Assembly: GCA_037974665.1 (NCBI GenBank)
Contig: CM075783.1
Location: 7,800,762-7,864,761, forward strand
Source of the DNA: Ehretia macrophylla
Lineage: Eukaryota > Streptophyta > Magnoliopsida > Boraginales > Ehretiaceae
Length of the DNA: 64,000 nt
Reading direction: 5' to 3'
Part shown: piece after piece, positions 37,393 through 48,235 of the stretch
How positions within the stretch are numbered: the first letter of the stretch is position 1
Layout of the letters: the number at the start of each line of letters is the position of its first letter
The notes under the pieces: generated by a model
Seen by the model: only the letters and a program-made list of their open reading frames with translations
Databases searched by the model: none
Told to the model about the DNA's origin: nothing
Made by a program: the position numbers and the translations under genes

Positions 37393-37570
37393 GATTCCTT
37401 CGGAAATACCAATTTTGTTTTTCTTTTGTAGGTTTTACCAGAGGCGAACGCCATTAGATTCATTTCAAGTCCACCGCATCAACCATATTGAAATTTTTAT
37501 TGAAATCTAGAAGCATATTTGATTTTGTTTTCAAATCCGCAGACTTCTATAAAAGAGCAGATTCCAGAGG
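37066..37570 (+). repeat. Left arm of the pararetrovirus inverted repeat
   Basis: The RNase H end and the gap before ORF2 match, in reverse complement, 40031-40481. The second arm lacks about 54 bp of this one (around 37215-37275). Arms are about 2.46 kb apart. Confidence 0.85.
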
Positions 37571-37596
37571 TTAAGGTTACATACTACTCAAAAATA

Positions 37597-38898
37597 ATGG
37601 CACCCAAGAAAGACAAAGGCAAAGCTAAGAGTTTTGACATCAGCTCTTATGCCCAGAAAGCTACTATCCCGGCAAAATCATCAACTCCAGTCAAAGTTGA
37701 AGATAAACAGATAGCCTATACACTATATTCTACCCAGTCGCCCCTAGGTAGAAACCTCACAGTTGTAGGGACTTTGACCCCTCACAAACAACTAACAGGT
37801 GCTCATGTAGGTATTGCAGGTACATCGTTATCACAGACACCAGTCAGTAACAAGTTTCAACCCCTTGTTACCAAACCCATATCAAAAACCCCAGAACCAA
37901 AACAAACCTAGAGATCCTCATACATTTACAAGAACGTCTTTGATCAGATTCTTGTAACAGAACCAGCACATTTTAAACAGAACCCAAAAATGTCTGCAGA
38001 TGAGTTCGCTCAGACATTTCTCCATCTACAGTCAAACTATATCCCAGATAACACATTCAAAACCCAGAGTTACTATGAGGCAATTCTCATAGCAACAAAA
38101 TCCATTGAGGTTATCCCAGATGATAGCGATAAACAACCAGGCGAGTATAGCCACATTAAGGCTAAACTTGAAACAATTATCAGCCTTGAACAATGGGGAC
38201 AATCCCCACACAGAATTAAACAACCCCCAGTCTATGTTGTTTATAGAGACTATACATATTATGATTACATTATGGCGTGGTTCATATGCTTCTTTCGCTA
38301 GAATGATAAGCATGATTTGTCATGGTTTTTCATGTTTAAATCCAGTTTTTCATTAGAAGTCCCGAATTGGTTTGTCTAGTGGTGGGCGTCATATGGACCA
38401 ATTCCTGATATTCTTCCAAAACCAGTTTTCAAAGGATTTTAGTATTTCACGGAAAATTGGTAGGCACCAGATCACATCGCCTACCTTCCTCCATTTTTTG
38501 TGTTCTACAAACTTTTCTTTGTCATATGGATTTTCCGGTCTGAATTTGCATTCAAGCAAACATCATTCGGAAGCCATCAAGTCATACCAGCTTTCGGAAG
38601 AAACCACAAAGTTAAGTGGTGGGATAAGATGAACAATAGTTCCTATTCAACTCCCAAAGTCCAGTTATGGCTTCAAAACAATCAGAAACAACAGAAGGCG
38701 ATTCAACCAGAACAACAGGAGTTTATCTCCTTCAAGAATCACCTCTAAACCCAGCTTGCAGCTGCTATTAGCTATGATGAGATGCATGACATCATACTGC
38801 AGCTCAAAGAACTTGCCTCAGACCAGGCATCAGAATCAACAGATTATGCCGACGACAATGAAGATGATTGTTACGGCATTGATTTACATAAACCATAA
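37597..38898 (+). pseudogene. Pararetrovirus ORF2, unknown function, interrupted by in-frame stops
   Basis: ATG at 37597 opens a basic start (MAPKKDKGKAK). The same frame can be followed to a TAA at 38896, about 433 codons, with internal stops at 37909 (TAG), 38299 (TAG), 38380 (TAG) and 38746 (TAA) and possibly more near 38440-38460. It has an aromatic-rich middle (about 38260-38560) and a Q-rich then acidic C terminus. I recognise no enzyme motif. Its position after RNase H is where florendoviruses carry a second ORF of unknown function. Confidence 0.65.
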
Positions 38899-40015
38899 AA
38901 CAGATGGGGTTTTCTTTCTAAGTTCCCTGACAAAAACTTAGAAACATAGGGGTTTTCTTATGTTTTCACCAAAAACATTTGATAGTAGGTGCAACTTCCC
39001 TTCTGAAGTTGAAAAGAAATAGGGTTTTGTTCTTCTAAGTTCCCTCCGAAAACTAAGATGCAATGGTTAGACTTCCCCTCTCTGAAGTCATATGGTTACT
39101 GAAGAATTCCATGAAACTTCAGCTAGTCTAGGTCAAACGGCAATTGGTGAAGACATCTCAAGTCCGTTGATGGGTGTGGCTTTCCCAAAAAGCCAAAGAA
39201 AATTTATGATTATTTGTTTTATTTGTATTTTACCTTATCTATTAGTGTATTAGATTAGTCTTAGCAGTTCATACCTTAGTACTGCTTGTCTCTAGGTGTT
39301 AGTTATCGATGTAAGCCGCGCAGAGGGCGTAAGACGCGTGTAAGACGATTGGCCATCTTTTAGTATACGTATTGAGATTGTTAACCTAAGATTAATTTAT
39401 TTGTTAACAAGTCGGGTAAAATATAGAAAATAATAGATAAAAATAGATTTTCTTTGTATTTAGAGATTTCCATATTTTTCAATGTATTTGTATGTATTTT
39501 GTATCTTGCCGACATTGTTTCGGACTAGATGAAGATCAACATCTTTAGTACAGAACTAGTGAATCAAGTCAAGATTCCACCAGACATCAATCATCACAAG
39601 AAAACAAAATTGTTTTTGGCCACAGTAAACCGACAGGCATTATCACAAGAAGACAAAAGATCTTTTTATTGTTTACTTTTGGAAAAGTTACTTTTGACTT
39701 TTCATTTTTACTCACTATTGTAATCACAGATTTGTGATCTTATATTAAGGCAGAGTCTGCCTCAGAACGGAGGATCTGGATTTTTTCTCTCTCTCATTTT
39801 ATTTTAATCCAGATCACTCACAAATTGTACTTCGGTACTCATATTTTACATAGTGTAATAGTATTCTCTTCCAGTACATCAATAGCAACAAGTAAGAGAC
39901 ATCGTCTCTTTTTATCTCCATCTTTATTCAGTTTCATTTGAGTTATTCATTTTCTGTTCTAATTTGTTTAATTTTATTTATGGCTTTCCTTATCTGTGCT
40001 CCCCTGGGCTATTTC
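38899..40015 (+). promoter_or_regulatory. Pararetrovirus intergenic region with probable pregenomic RNA promoter
   Basis: No ORF of note. It holds a TATA-like TTATATTAAGG at about 39740, followed by CT-rich sequence (TTTTTTCTCTCTCTC, 39781 on) and a leader of about 270 bases to the primer site. AAGAGACATCGTCTCTTT near 39894 can form a hairpin. Caulimovirids carry their promoter and structured leader here; the exact elements are a guess. Confidence 0.4.
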
Positions 40016-40029
40016 TGGTATCAGAGCCA
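40016..40029 (+). promoter_or_regulatory. tRNA-Met primer site of the pararetrovirus
   Basis: TGGTATCAGAGCCA is a perfect initiator tRNA-Met site, which sets position 1 and the minus-strand gap of caulimovirid genomes. The inverted arm begins two bases later. Confidence 0.88.
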
Positions 40030-40030
40030 A

Positions 40031-40481
40031 CCTCTAGAATTTGCTCTTTTATAGAAGTATGCGGATTTGAAAACAAAATAAAATCTGCTTCTGGATTTCA
40101 ATAAAAAATTTAATATGGTTGATGCGGTGGACTTGAAATGAATCCAATGGCGTCCACCTCTGGTAAAACCTGCAAAAGAAAAACAAAATTGGTATTCCCA
40201 AATGAATCCTATGTGATTGGCACATGGCCTATTAAAAATTCTCTTGTTAGAAAATTAGGGATTGAATTATCGTCTCCCTTGATATACTCAATATCAAAAT
40301 CAAAAATGGAAAGAATGGCTTTCCATTGGCTGACTTGCAGTCAACACGTACTATGAATTTATGGTTTAACAAGTCATCTTGAAATTTTGAAATGCATTTG
40401 ACAATGGACAAAATTTCTTTCTTGACTGTTGAATAGTTATGTTGGACTTTATCCCATGTTCCTAAATGGAATCGAACTATA
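40031..40481 (-). repeat. Right arm of the pararetrovirus inverted repeat
   Basis: Reverse-complement copy of 37066-37570, starting at CCTCTAGAAT directly after the primer site and ending at an (AT)n tract. It lacks about 54 bp of the other arm. Confidence 0.85.
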
Positions 40482-40517
40482 TATACATATATATATATAT
40501 ATATAAATATATATTGT
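40472..40517. repeat. (AT)n microsatellite at the pararetrovirus junction
   Basis: Imperfect AT dinucleotide tract (ATATATATATATATATAAAT and similar). Endogenous caulimovirids are often found at AT dinucleotide repeats, so this probably marks the right integration junction. Confidence 0.75.
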
Positions 40518-42420
40518 ATATAAGTTAGCTACTATAGTGTCAAAGGCTTTTAAACATTAGTCAACATAGGCCAAAAGTCATTTAAAAGACCAACTAGTTA
40601 CACCTAATGTTATCCTCTAAATTTACTATTCTTACTAACCAAATTTCATTTTCCTAACGCGTTTTTCCGACACCCAAAGCTCAAAACCTCAAGTTCCCAA
40701 TTCCTTTTGTAAGTCATACTATCAAGGAAAAATTTTAATTTGAGCAAATTAGACAGTCAAATTCTACAATGAATAGTAACCATCTAAATAACACATTTTC
40801 AAGCAATTAAATGCACGTTGAAATGTGCAAAATATATGCAACAACTATTCATGAATATAGTGCAAATTCTCGGGCGTCACAACTACTACTATGAATAATA
40901 GACTACTAAACAATGCTATAATATAGTAAAGTAACATGCTAAAATGATATAGAAGAGTACATGTTTATGAATAGCAAAAGAAGATTTAATAGTTAATTAT
41001 GTATGCCTTTTCATGAGATCTTAGATCAAATTTATTATCTTGCAGTGCAAAATTAACTACACTTTATATTTTAGAAATGAAAAGTATAAAGATTGATTTA
41101 AAGCCGGGATTTAAGATAAGTTGGACATCTCTGGTACACCATTTATTCTTTTTCTAAGTTCATTGTTATCTTATAGTCAATTCATTAATTCACTTGATAT
41201 TCTAGCTGTTGTTGATTCTTGAACTCTATGTATTAGTTACTCGACTTTGTTGATCGAGCAACCAGTTGCTTTGCATTCTATTGATTCCTCTTTTTGTGTT
41301 CAAGTTTCTTGAGTTGTGTAAGGTTTTAGCTTAGTTGTGTCAAGTCCACTCATTTCTTTTCCTTGGTATCCATTTGTAGGAATCTTGAGCAAGTTTATGA
41401 CTATTCTGATTTTTAGTCATTTGATTAATTTCTTTTATATTGGTTCTCGATTTTGTGTTTAGTTGTACATATTTTGCATCATTTGAATGTATGTATTTTT
41501 ATGTGTATTATATGTCATCCTTAGAGTTGTGACACATATCCAACAGCTAGTCGTATGCCCATAGGTGGGAGATGATTTACCGTACGGAGGTATGGGGCCG
41601 CAAGTGACTTGTGCCCCTCATTCGTAGGAGATGTTTCACCGTGAGAGGATAAGGCAAATAAAAGGCTTCTTGATATTTGATATGGTGTAGGGTATGCATG
41701 TGTATATAACTCTCATAGTTTTAAGTGATATTCCTATCTCATTTTTGTGTTGATATGATTGCGAGATATCATATACAAAAAATAGAATCTAGCTCATATA
41801 GTTACTAGTTTGTCATGATTTATTATAATACATATGTTCTTGTTATATTGGTATTAATTCTATCTTGCCTTATCGTGTTTTGTATGATTCTATCATTTCG
41901 TCATACCTTACCATGTTCTTTCGATTCCTAGCATATGTTGTCCTATCTTAATCTTTTAATATGTAGGTTACTACAATTTGAGTTTTATCCCAGTGATATT
42001 ATATTTTGACGACTCTCGAACTTTATTCAGGGTATCATTCTTACTGAATAGTATTTCGCTCATTTTGTTATTTTATTGCACTTGTATAGAGGTCGGGGTT
42101 AGTAAGATGTTAGGGCCATCTAGGTTAGAGACCACCTTGTATCTGCCTTTTTGATTGTATGGTATTATAAAAGATCACTATTATACAATATTGACTCTAG
42201 AATATCTTGTAAACTTATATTTGAAAAAGAAAAGGTGGAAGATTATTTCAGTTATGAAAGATGTAGCTACTCTGAAGATCTTGTTGTGTGTTTTAGTATA
42301 TTGCATTTGTGGTATTAGATCCTTGCGAGTGGAGCAGTGTTTTTCTTAGGTTTCTGGCATCATATCCCCGGTTTGCCTTAGCGGATTTTGGGGGCCTAAC
42401 ATATGCGTTCTTGGTTTCTC
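40518..42420. other. Gene-free stretch with decayed LTR-like sequence
   Basis: No coding region. About 40740-40880 ends in TTCTCGGGCGTCACA and resembles the end of the chromovirus-type LTRs (AATAGTAACC, TGCACG motifs), minus orientation. About 41520-42150 looks like a plus-oriented LTR relic (GTGGGAGATGATTTACCG; CAGTGATATT). Neither has clear borders. Confidence 0.35.
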
Positions 42421-42423
42421 TAA

Positions 42424-43640
42424 GATGGACGTGAAAATGTCTTTCTCAATGGAAATTTGCATGAAAAAGTTTATATGGAACTTCCAATTGGTCTACCTCA
42501 CTCATTTGGCCAAGTATCTCTCTTTTCTGATGCTTTGTATGGCCTTCTGGTTTGATAAATTTTATTCCAGCATTTTACAGTTTAGGTTTCAATAGAGTGT
42601 CAATAACTCTACTCTTGTTATCTAACATAGTGATCATGGTTTAGTTGTTATTACTGGTGATAACACCTAAGACATATTTTCTACCAAGTGCTTCCTTTCT
42701 CGTGCCATTTAGATGACCGACTTGGGTGATCTTACCTATTTCTTGGGTATTGAGGTCATCCATAGTATACATGAATATTTTCTCTCTCAAATAAAATATG
42801 CTTCAGAGATTGTCAATTTCCCTATATATATTTCTCATATGGTAAGCTCTCTGATACTCCCCTTGTGGTCAATGTTAAGCTCTTTTCATCGCATGACAAA
42901 CTCCTTTCAAATCCATCTCTTTATCGTCAATGTGTTGGTATATATATATATGCTCAACTATCTCATCATCACTCATCCGAATATTGCTCATGTTATATAT
43001 ATTGTCTCCCAATTCATGTCTACATCGCGCATTGCATGTTATGTTGTCGTTTCCATATCACTCATTATTTATTAGGCACCATTCATTGTGAACTTCTATT
43101 ATCATCATTTTCTTCACCTTTCCTCTATGCTTACTCTAATGTTAATTGGGTTGGTGACAATGTCGATGGTAAGTCTACCAATGGTTATCTTATATTTCTA
43201 AGAGATTCCTTAACAACTTGGAAAATTAAAAAGTAGAATGTTGTCTCTCACTCTAGTGCAGAGTCTAAATATCGTACTCTTGTTGACACCGCTTTTGAAA
43301 TTGTGTGGCTTTGAGGACTACTTTTTGACTTTTGTATAGCCCAATCATAGCCCGTGCCTTTTTTTTGTGATAACAAGAGTATCATTCAGTTTTTTGACAA
43401 TTAGGTTTTTCATGAGTCCACTAAGAATATTAAGCTTGACTGCCACCTTGTTTGATATCACTATCGTGAAGGTACTATCTCTCTCCTGCATGTCTCCACG
43501 AACGATCACTTTGCTGATTTGCTCACCAAGTCGCATTCATTTTAGTGATTGAACTTCCTCTTTTTCAAACTTCAGTTGCTTACTTACGGTTTTGCCATTG
43601 AACGCATCTCATGTCGAAATGACTAACCTACCTACCCTTA
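42424..43640 (+). pseudogene. Ty1/Copia pol remnant (RT and RNase H)
   Basis: Fragments in several frames: an RT piece reading FLNGNLHEKVYMELP (about 42440-42490), the RT end MTDLGDLTYFLGIEV (42713 on), then Copia RNase H with ANWVGD-like and DGKSTNGYLIFL segments (about 43140-43205), SAESKYRTL (43256) and STNDHFADLLTK (43495). The YVDD active-site part of RT is missing (deletion near 42540-42590) and stops are frequent. Dead element. Confidence 0.75.
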
Positions 43641-43770
43641 AGGAGGCTTTTCCATTGTTGAGTGCTCTACTTTAGTGTGATTGACGAATGCTAGGCTAGG
43701 TTTGGTAACACCCAAACCAAATGAAAAGAGTTCGGCGTCAATAGTTTTTGCACCTAAAGTTTGAGGGGGT

Positions 43771-43921
43771 TGTTAGAGCAAATCCAATATGTAATTATCA
43801 CATATCATTTTTAATACTTTCCTTATTTTTTGTTGTAAATTAGACTATCAATTACTGTATATTTAATTACATGAAGAATAAGCGTCTCATCTTTTTCTTA
43901 ACTATTGTTCAAGTAATAACA
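43771..43921 (+). repeat. Probable short 3' LTR of the Copia remnant
   Basis: TTTGAGGGGG (a polypurine tract) directly precedes TGTTAGAGCAAATCC, and a terminal CA can be placed at 43920-43921 (AAGTAATAACA). A length near 150 bp suits short-LTR Copia lineages. No 5' LTR is seen, so the right border is provisional. Confidence 0.5.
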
Positions 43922-45553
43922 CTATTGGAATAATGATGACTTGAAACAAGCCATTGATAGTACACACGAAATAATCAAGCCAATAATGCAATATGGCATT
44001 ATAAATTTGAATTTCCTACATGCAGGGGCGGAATTAGGGGGTCAGGGAGGCCGTGCCTCCAAAAGAAAATTAATGTATATTTTTTAAAAAATATATAGGT
44101 TCGGCCCCCCATAAATACTGAAAAAGTTATCCTAAGTTCACAACTTTTGAGTTAGCTTGATGGTTAGTTATACTTAAGTTTAGCTCAGCGTCTCGTATTC
44201 GAGTCTTAACGGTAGTGCTTTTTCTTTTTGTTTTGCTGCCACTGGCTTTTAAGTGGGAAAAAAAAAAGATGAAAGGCTAAGGAAGTGCCACGTGGGCACT
44301 TCCTCAAACCCATTAGTAGGAAACGAAAAGTAGATATCAATTGACCTTTTTTTAAACTGATCAATTGATCAAAATAACTTATTTCTTTTGAAAATAAAAA
44401 CCAACAATTTCTAAACAACCCTCTCTTTTAGAAAAAAAAAAAAAAACTAAAGTACCATCTCTTCTTGACTTCTTCAAGTTTTCAAGACTTCAACTCTCAA
44501 ATCTCTTTAGAAATTTCAATTTCTCCAAAGGTGTATATATCTTTTCAAAACAAAACTATCATTTTTCCCTTAATTTAAATTGTATATATTAAATTGTAAA
44601 TGATTATGTATATATTCGTGTATATAAGTGTATTATGTATATTCATATTTTGTTCAGAAAATCAGTTAATAGTTCTTTGAGATTCAATCGGCCAATTAAT
44701 TAATAATGGCTGTCTATGATACTCTGTTTAATTTGTATGGAGAAGAAAGTTCAGCTTGAGCTGAAGTTTTAGCTAATTAATAACTTGAACATAGTGCAAT
44801 ATTCGATGAAATTATAATACAATTTTGATTAAATTGTTTTTCATTTTTAATGTCTGGTTATTGGTTAAGCTTCAAAGTTATATTTCTTGTTAGATAGTTG
44901 CCTCACAGATTAGGGTGAAATTTTTAGGCTTAATTTCTTTGGGAGATACCTCTTTATTTAGTTTATTTCTCTTCTATTTTATATCCCTCATCTATTTATT
45001 TTCTAAAGTTATGCACTAGAGCAATTACGATGAGGAATTCGATCCGGGTCCAAGTGTTTGGACTATATTATGATATAGTCATGAAGCCGTTAATGGATCT
45101 TTTTAATGTTTTTGGGAGGACTTTGGGTTGATGCAAAAATGACTACTTTGTGACTTGATCCATATATCACTAATCTTTTTGCTTCTCTAGATGAGTTTGA
45201 AATATTGAAGAAGATATTTAGCGCATTGATTGGTGAAATCATGTTTCTAGATTTTCAACCTTAATACATATGAAGTATTTAGCATGAAAAGCAATGATTC
45301 GGAATATTATTAGCAAATTTTCAACGTTGATAGCAATATTATAGCAAGTTCAAATTCAATCTTGCAACATAAGCCATACTACAAAGACGACTTTTATTTA
45401 TTAATTCACACAGTGAAACAACATTAATAAAGTTGGACCTCTTACAAACTGAAGCATCATTAATATTGCTAATTCAGTAACATGCATTTGACCCTAATAT
45501 AAATACATAATACAGATGTCCAAATAACTTGTGTTTAGTAAATTAGTGTTGTG

Positions 45554-45554
<1 letters not shown>

Positions 45555-45603
<49 letters not shown>
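45555..45603. repeat. (TA)n microsatellite
   Basis: Pure TA dinucleotides; it continues at 48002-48017 on the other side of the solo LTR, so the LTR landed inside it. Confidence 0.9.
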
Positions 45604-45606
<3 letters not shown>

Positions 45607-46542
45607 CACACCCCAACTCGATCCCACTTACGATTAGTTAGGGCGCAACGGAATTTCGGCAATATAACATTTGTAATATGGACAACGGGGCTATAAACCA
45701 ACCCTTTATAACATCACATAACCAACTCCAAATTTTAACAACAACTCCACAACCATTCATCAACATTCAACACAATACATTGAACAACCATAGACCATAC
45801 CAACCACAAGTCATATGCCTCCGTTTCAACAACATACCATAAGTTATACTATAAATATGCATACTTGATATAAAACTAGACTAGCAACCTACTCGTAATC
45901 CAAAGTAAGACAACTAAACTAGCATTATACTTTTCACTATCTTAATAACATCTTATACAATACAAACTTCAAAGTAAATACAATACAACTTGTTCTAATA
46001 TACAAGACAACAAAAAGAGAACTTCAGCCAAGACATCATGGATAAGACTCTTGCATATATGACTCCTCAACAAAAGGCACATTCACAGCTTCTTGAGGGA
46101 CGTACCCAAAATCTGGCTTTGTTACACCTAAACAATAAACAAATGAGGGTGAACTTATATATAACAAAGCTCAGTGAGGATTCGAAAGATGTTTTGAAAA
46201 CATTTACTTTACCACTTGGGAAATCATCCTATGAACAATAACACACAATAAACTTCATTAACATCAACATTTCAATTCAAGTCACATAAATAACCATTCA
46301 ATTGAGAAAGGATACTCTAGTTGGTGTAGCTTCATACGCCATCACGATCTCAACCGACTTCTTGTAACTCCCATAAATACATACTGAGATACCTCATCTA
46401 GCCCCTTCCTCCATGGCATCTCCACCCATGCGAGCTGGGGTAGTACATGATAGTCATGCTGTTATCAACCCGACAAGCTGATACTACCCGAGAGGTGACA
46501 CACACTATCAAGACTCATGACAATAATAATAAACATCTCATT

Positions 46543-46578
46543 TTCTGGAAAGACAACAAAGTAGGTTGTCCTCCAGAA
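46543..46578 (-). other. Stem-loop with AAAGTAG loop, copy a (solo LTR 45604)
   Basis: GACAAC/GTTGTC closes the loop AAAGTAG; after a small internal loop (AAA/CT), TTCTGG/CCAGAA adds six more pairs. All twelve pairs are Watson-Crick. Confidence 0.72.
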
Positions 46579-46646
46579 CAACAACAATCATCAATCAGTT
46601 ATCAATACTTCAATCAATATAACATCAATTAAACAACTAAAACAAC

Positions 46647-46679
46647 TAAGTTAGATGACAAAGTAGGCCACCCAACTTA
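46647..46679 (-). other. Stem-loop with AAAGTAG loop, copy b (solo LTR 45604)
   Basis: TAAGTTAGATGAC and GCCACCCAACTTA pair at 10 of 13 positions around AAAGTAG; nearly the sequence seen at 26864 and 31655. Lies about 70 bases from copy a. Confidence 0.62.
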
Positions 46680-47480
46680 TCACACATTTCAACATGTATT
46701 TAATCCCGAACCTACTCAATAAAAATCCAAGAAACAACTACACAAACACTACCAAACAACTAAAGACAACATTTAAGCATTTTAAAGAAAGACTACACAA
46801 ACTTCTAAAATTCATAACTTACAATCTACTAATCAAACAAACCCCAAACCACTTCCTATCACTCAACCATAAATGCAAGTACATTAGCTCTCCTCTTAAA
46901 CCAACTAAAATCCATCTAAAACAAGACCAACAAGCCCAAAAATGGAAATGCACCATGGCTGGAATTAAAAATTTGGCATTACAACATTACTACACAATAA
47001 ATAACGAGTCTATAGAAACAACTACAACTTGATTTCAATCACTACAATAATAATTATTCAAATATAAGCCAAATAACAATTTAAATACCAGAAAATAAAA
47101 TTATATGCTACTATCGCTCAAAATGGCTAAAAATACATAAAGTTGGTCCTTGGCATCTACTAAGCAATAATCTAACATCAATTTAACAAAATAGCAACTA
47201 TAATTGTATCAACCAAAAACTCAACTCAACTTTAAAATAATGAACTATATTTTTTCCTCACCTTTGATGCAAAACAATGGTAGAAATGTGTAGAATGAAT
47301 TCCCAACAAGCAATTTCAAGCTTTGAATGAAGTAATTTAGACTTGAAATGCAAAATCAATGAGAAAATTACTTTGAAACCTAAGCAAAATGTCTTTTTTT
47401 TTTCTCCTTGGATTTTCAACCAAGTGTGTGTTTTTTTAGTGTGTTTGAGCTTATTTTTATGTATTATGTATGTATATTGA

Positions 47481-47502
47481 ATATATATAAGCTTAGTCAA
47501 AG
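47481..47502 (-). promoter_or_regulatory. Likely LTR promoter core
   Basis: The minus strand reads CTTTGACTAAGCTTATATAT, a TATA-like stretch. Nearly the same wording occurs in the LTR at 30508-33063. It would put the stem-loops about 800-900 bases downstream of the start, in the transcribed R-U5 part. Confidence 0.4.
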
Positions 47503-48235
47503 TTTTGCAAAAAGTCAAAGTTGACAACATTTAGTATTTTAGTTGTTTTAGCCTATTTTGCTTGCATATAAATATAACTAACATATATATTATATTTAGT
47601 AGTATATTTCTAGTTGACGACATATATGTGTAGACATATGTAAGCATATATATATAGTTAAAATAAAATGCTTATTTTTACAAAAGAAGATAAAAAATCT
47701 ATTTAAATTCCTAATTCTTTTTAGAATCAGCTTTTATAAAACACGGATCTATTAATAACAGATGACTAGATTTTAAAACGTTTAAAAGGCCAATTTCAAA
47801 ATTCTAGCGGACGTGTCTTCAAATACTATTCACAAAAATCGACGATAAAATTTTAAATGTAAATTTTTATGAAAATTTCATGAATGCTCACATATCATGT
47901 AATAGAAGTAATAATCACATAATTATCACATTTTAATTCAAATAACATATAAACAGGTCAAAACACGTAATTGCAAATAAGAGCAAATTCGGGGTCTCAC
48001 ATATATATATATATATGTCTAGTATTCATATATATGTTGAATTTGTATTTGCTCTTAGTTGGTCTCTTTGCCATTGTCATTCTCGTCATCTCGGAAGACG
48101 GAAGTAGCCGATTCAAGTGATCAAACAAGTGAGTTTAAGCTCAACTCTCTTTTTCTATGTTGGACAATATTGCCTATCATTTCATCATATTATTATTTAT
48201 TTGTTGGAAATTACTTTCAACCTTCAGGTTAAAAT

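Larger units (their letters stand above)
33662..40481 (+). mobile_element. Endogenous pararetrovirus (Caulimoviridae, florendovirus-like), decayed
   Basis: The order is capsid region with zinc knuckle, aspartic protease, RT and RNase H in one long broken frame, then a separate ORF2, a 1.1-kb intergenic region, and a tRNA-Met primer site. This layout of one large polyprotein plus an ORF2 of unknown role fits florendoviruses. Integrase is absent, as expected for the family. No movement-protein region is visible; it should lie upstream of the capsid, beyond the Athila LTR that cuts the left side. The right end is an inverted copy of the RNase H end that runs into an (AT)n tract. Numerous stops make it non-infectious as it stands. 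The family call is firm; the genus is an inference. Confidence 0.82.
45604..48001 (-). mobile_element. Solo LTR, chromovirus-type, inside the hAT element
   Basis: Starts TGTCACACCCCAACTCGATC and ends GGGGTCTCACA. Flanks read TATAT on both sides, compatible with a 5-bp duplication but uninformative because the target is (TA)n. No second LTR or genes. Its layout matches the other minus-oriented LTRs, and it carries two AAAGTAG stem-loops. Confidence 0.85.

Noticed and set aside
45599..48006. TATAT as a proven target duplication for the LTR at 45604
   Set aside because: The flanks are a TA microsatellite, so any 5-bp match is expected by chance; the insertion itself is clear from its ends.
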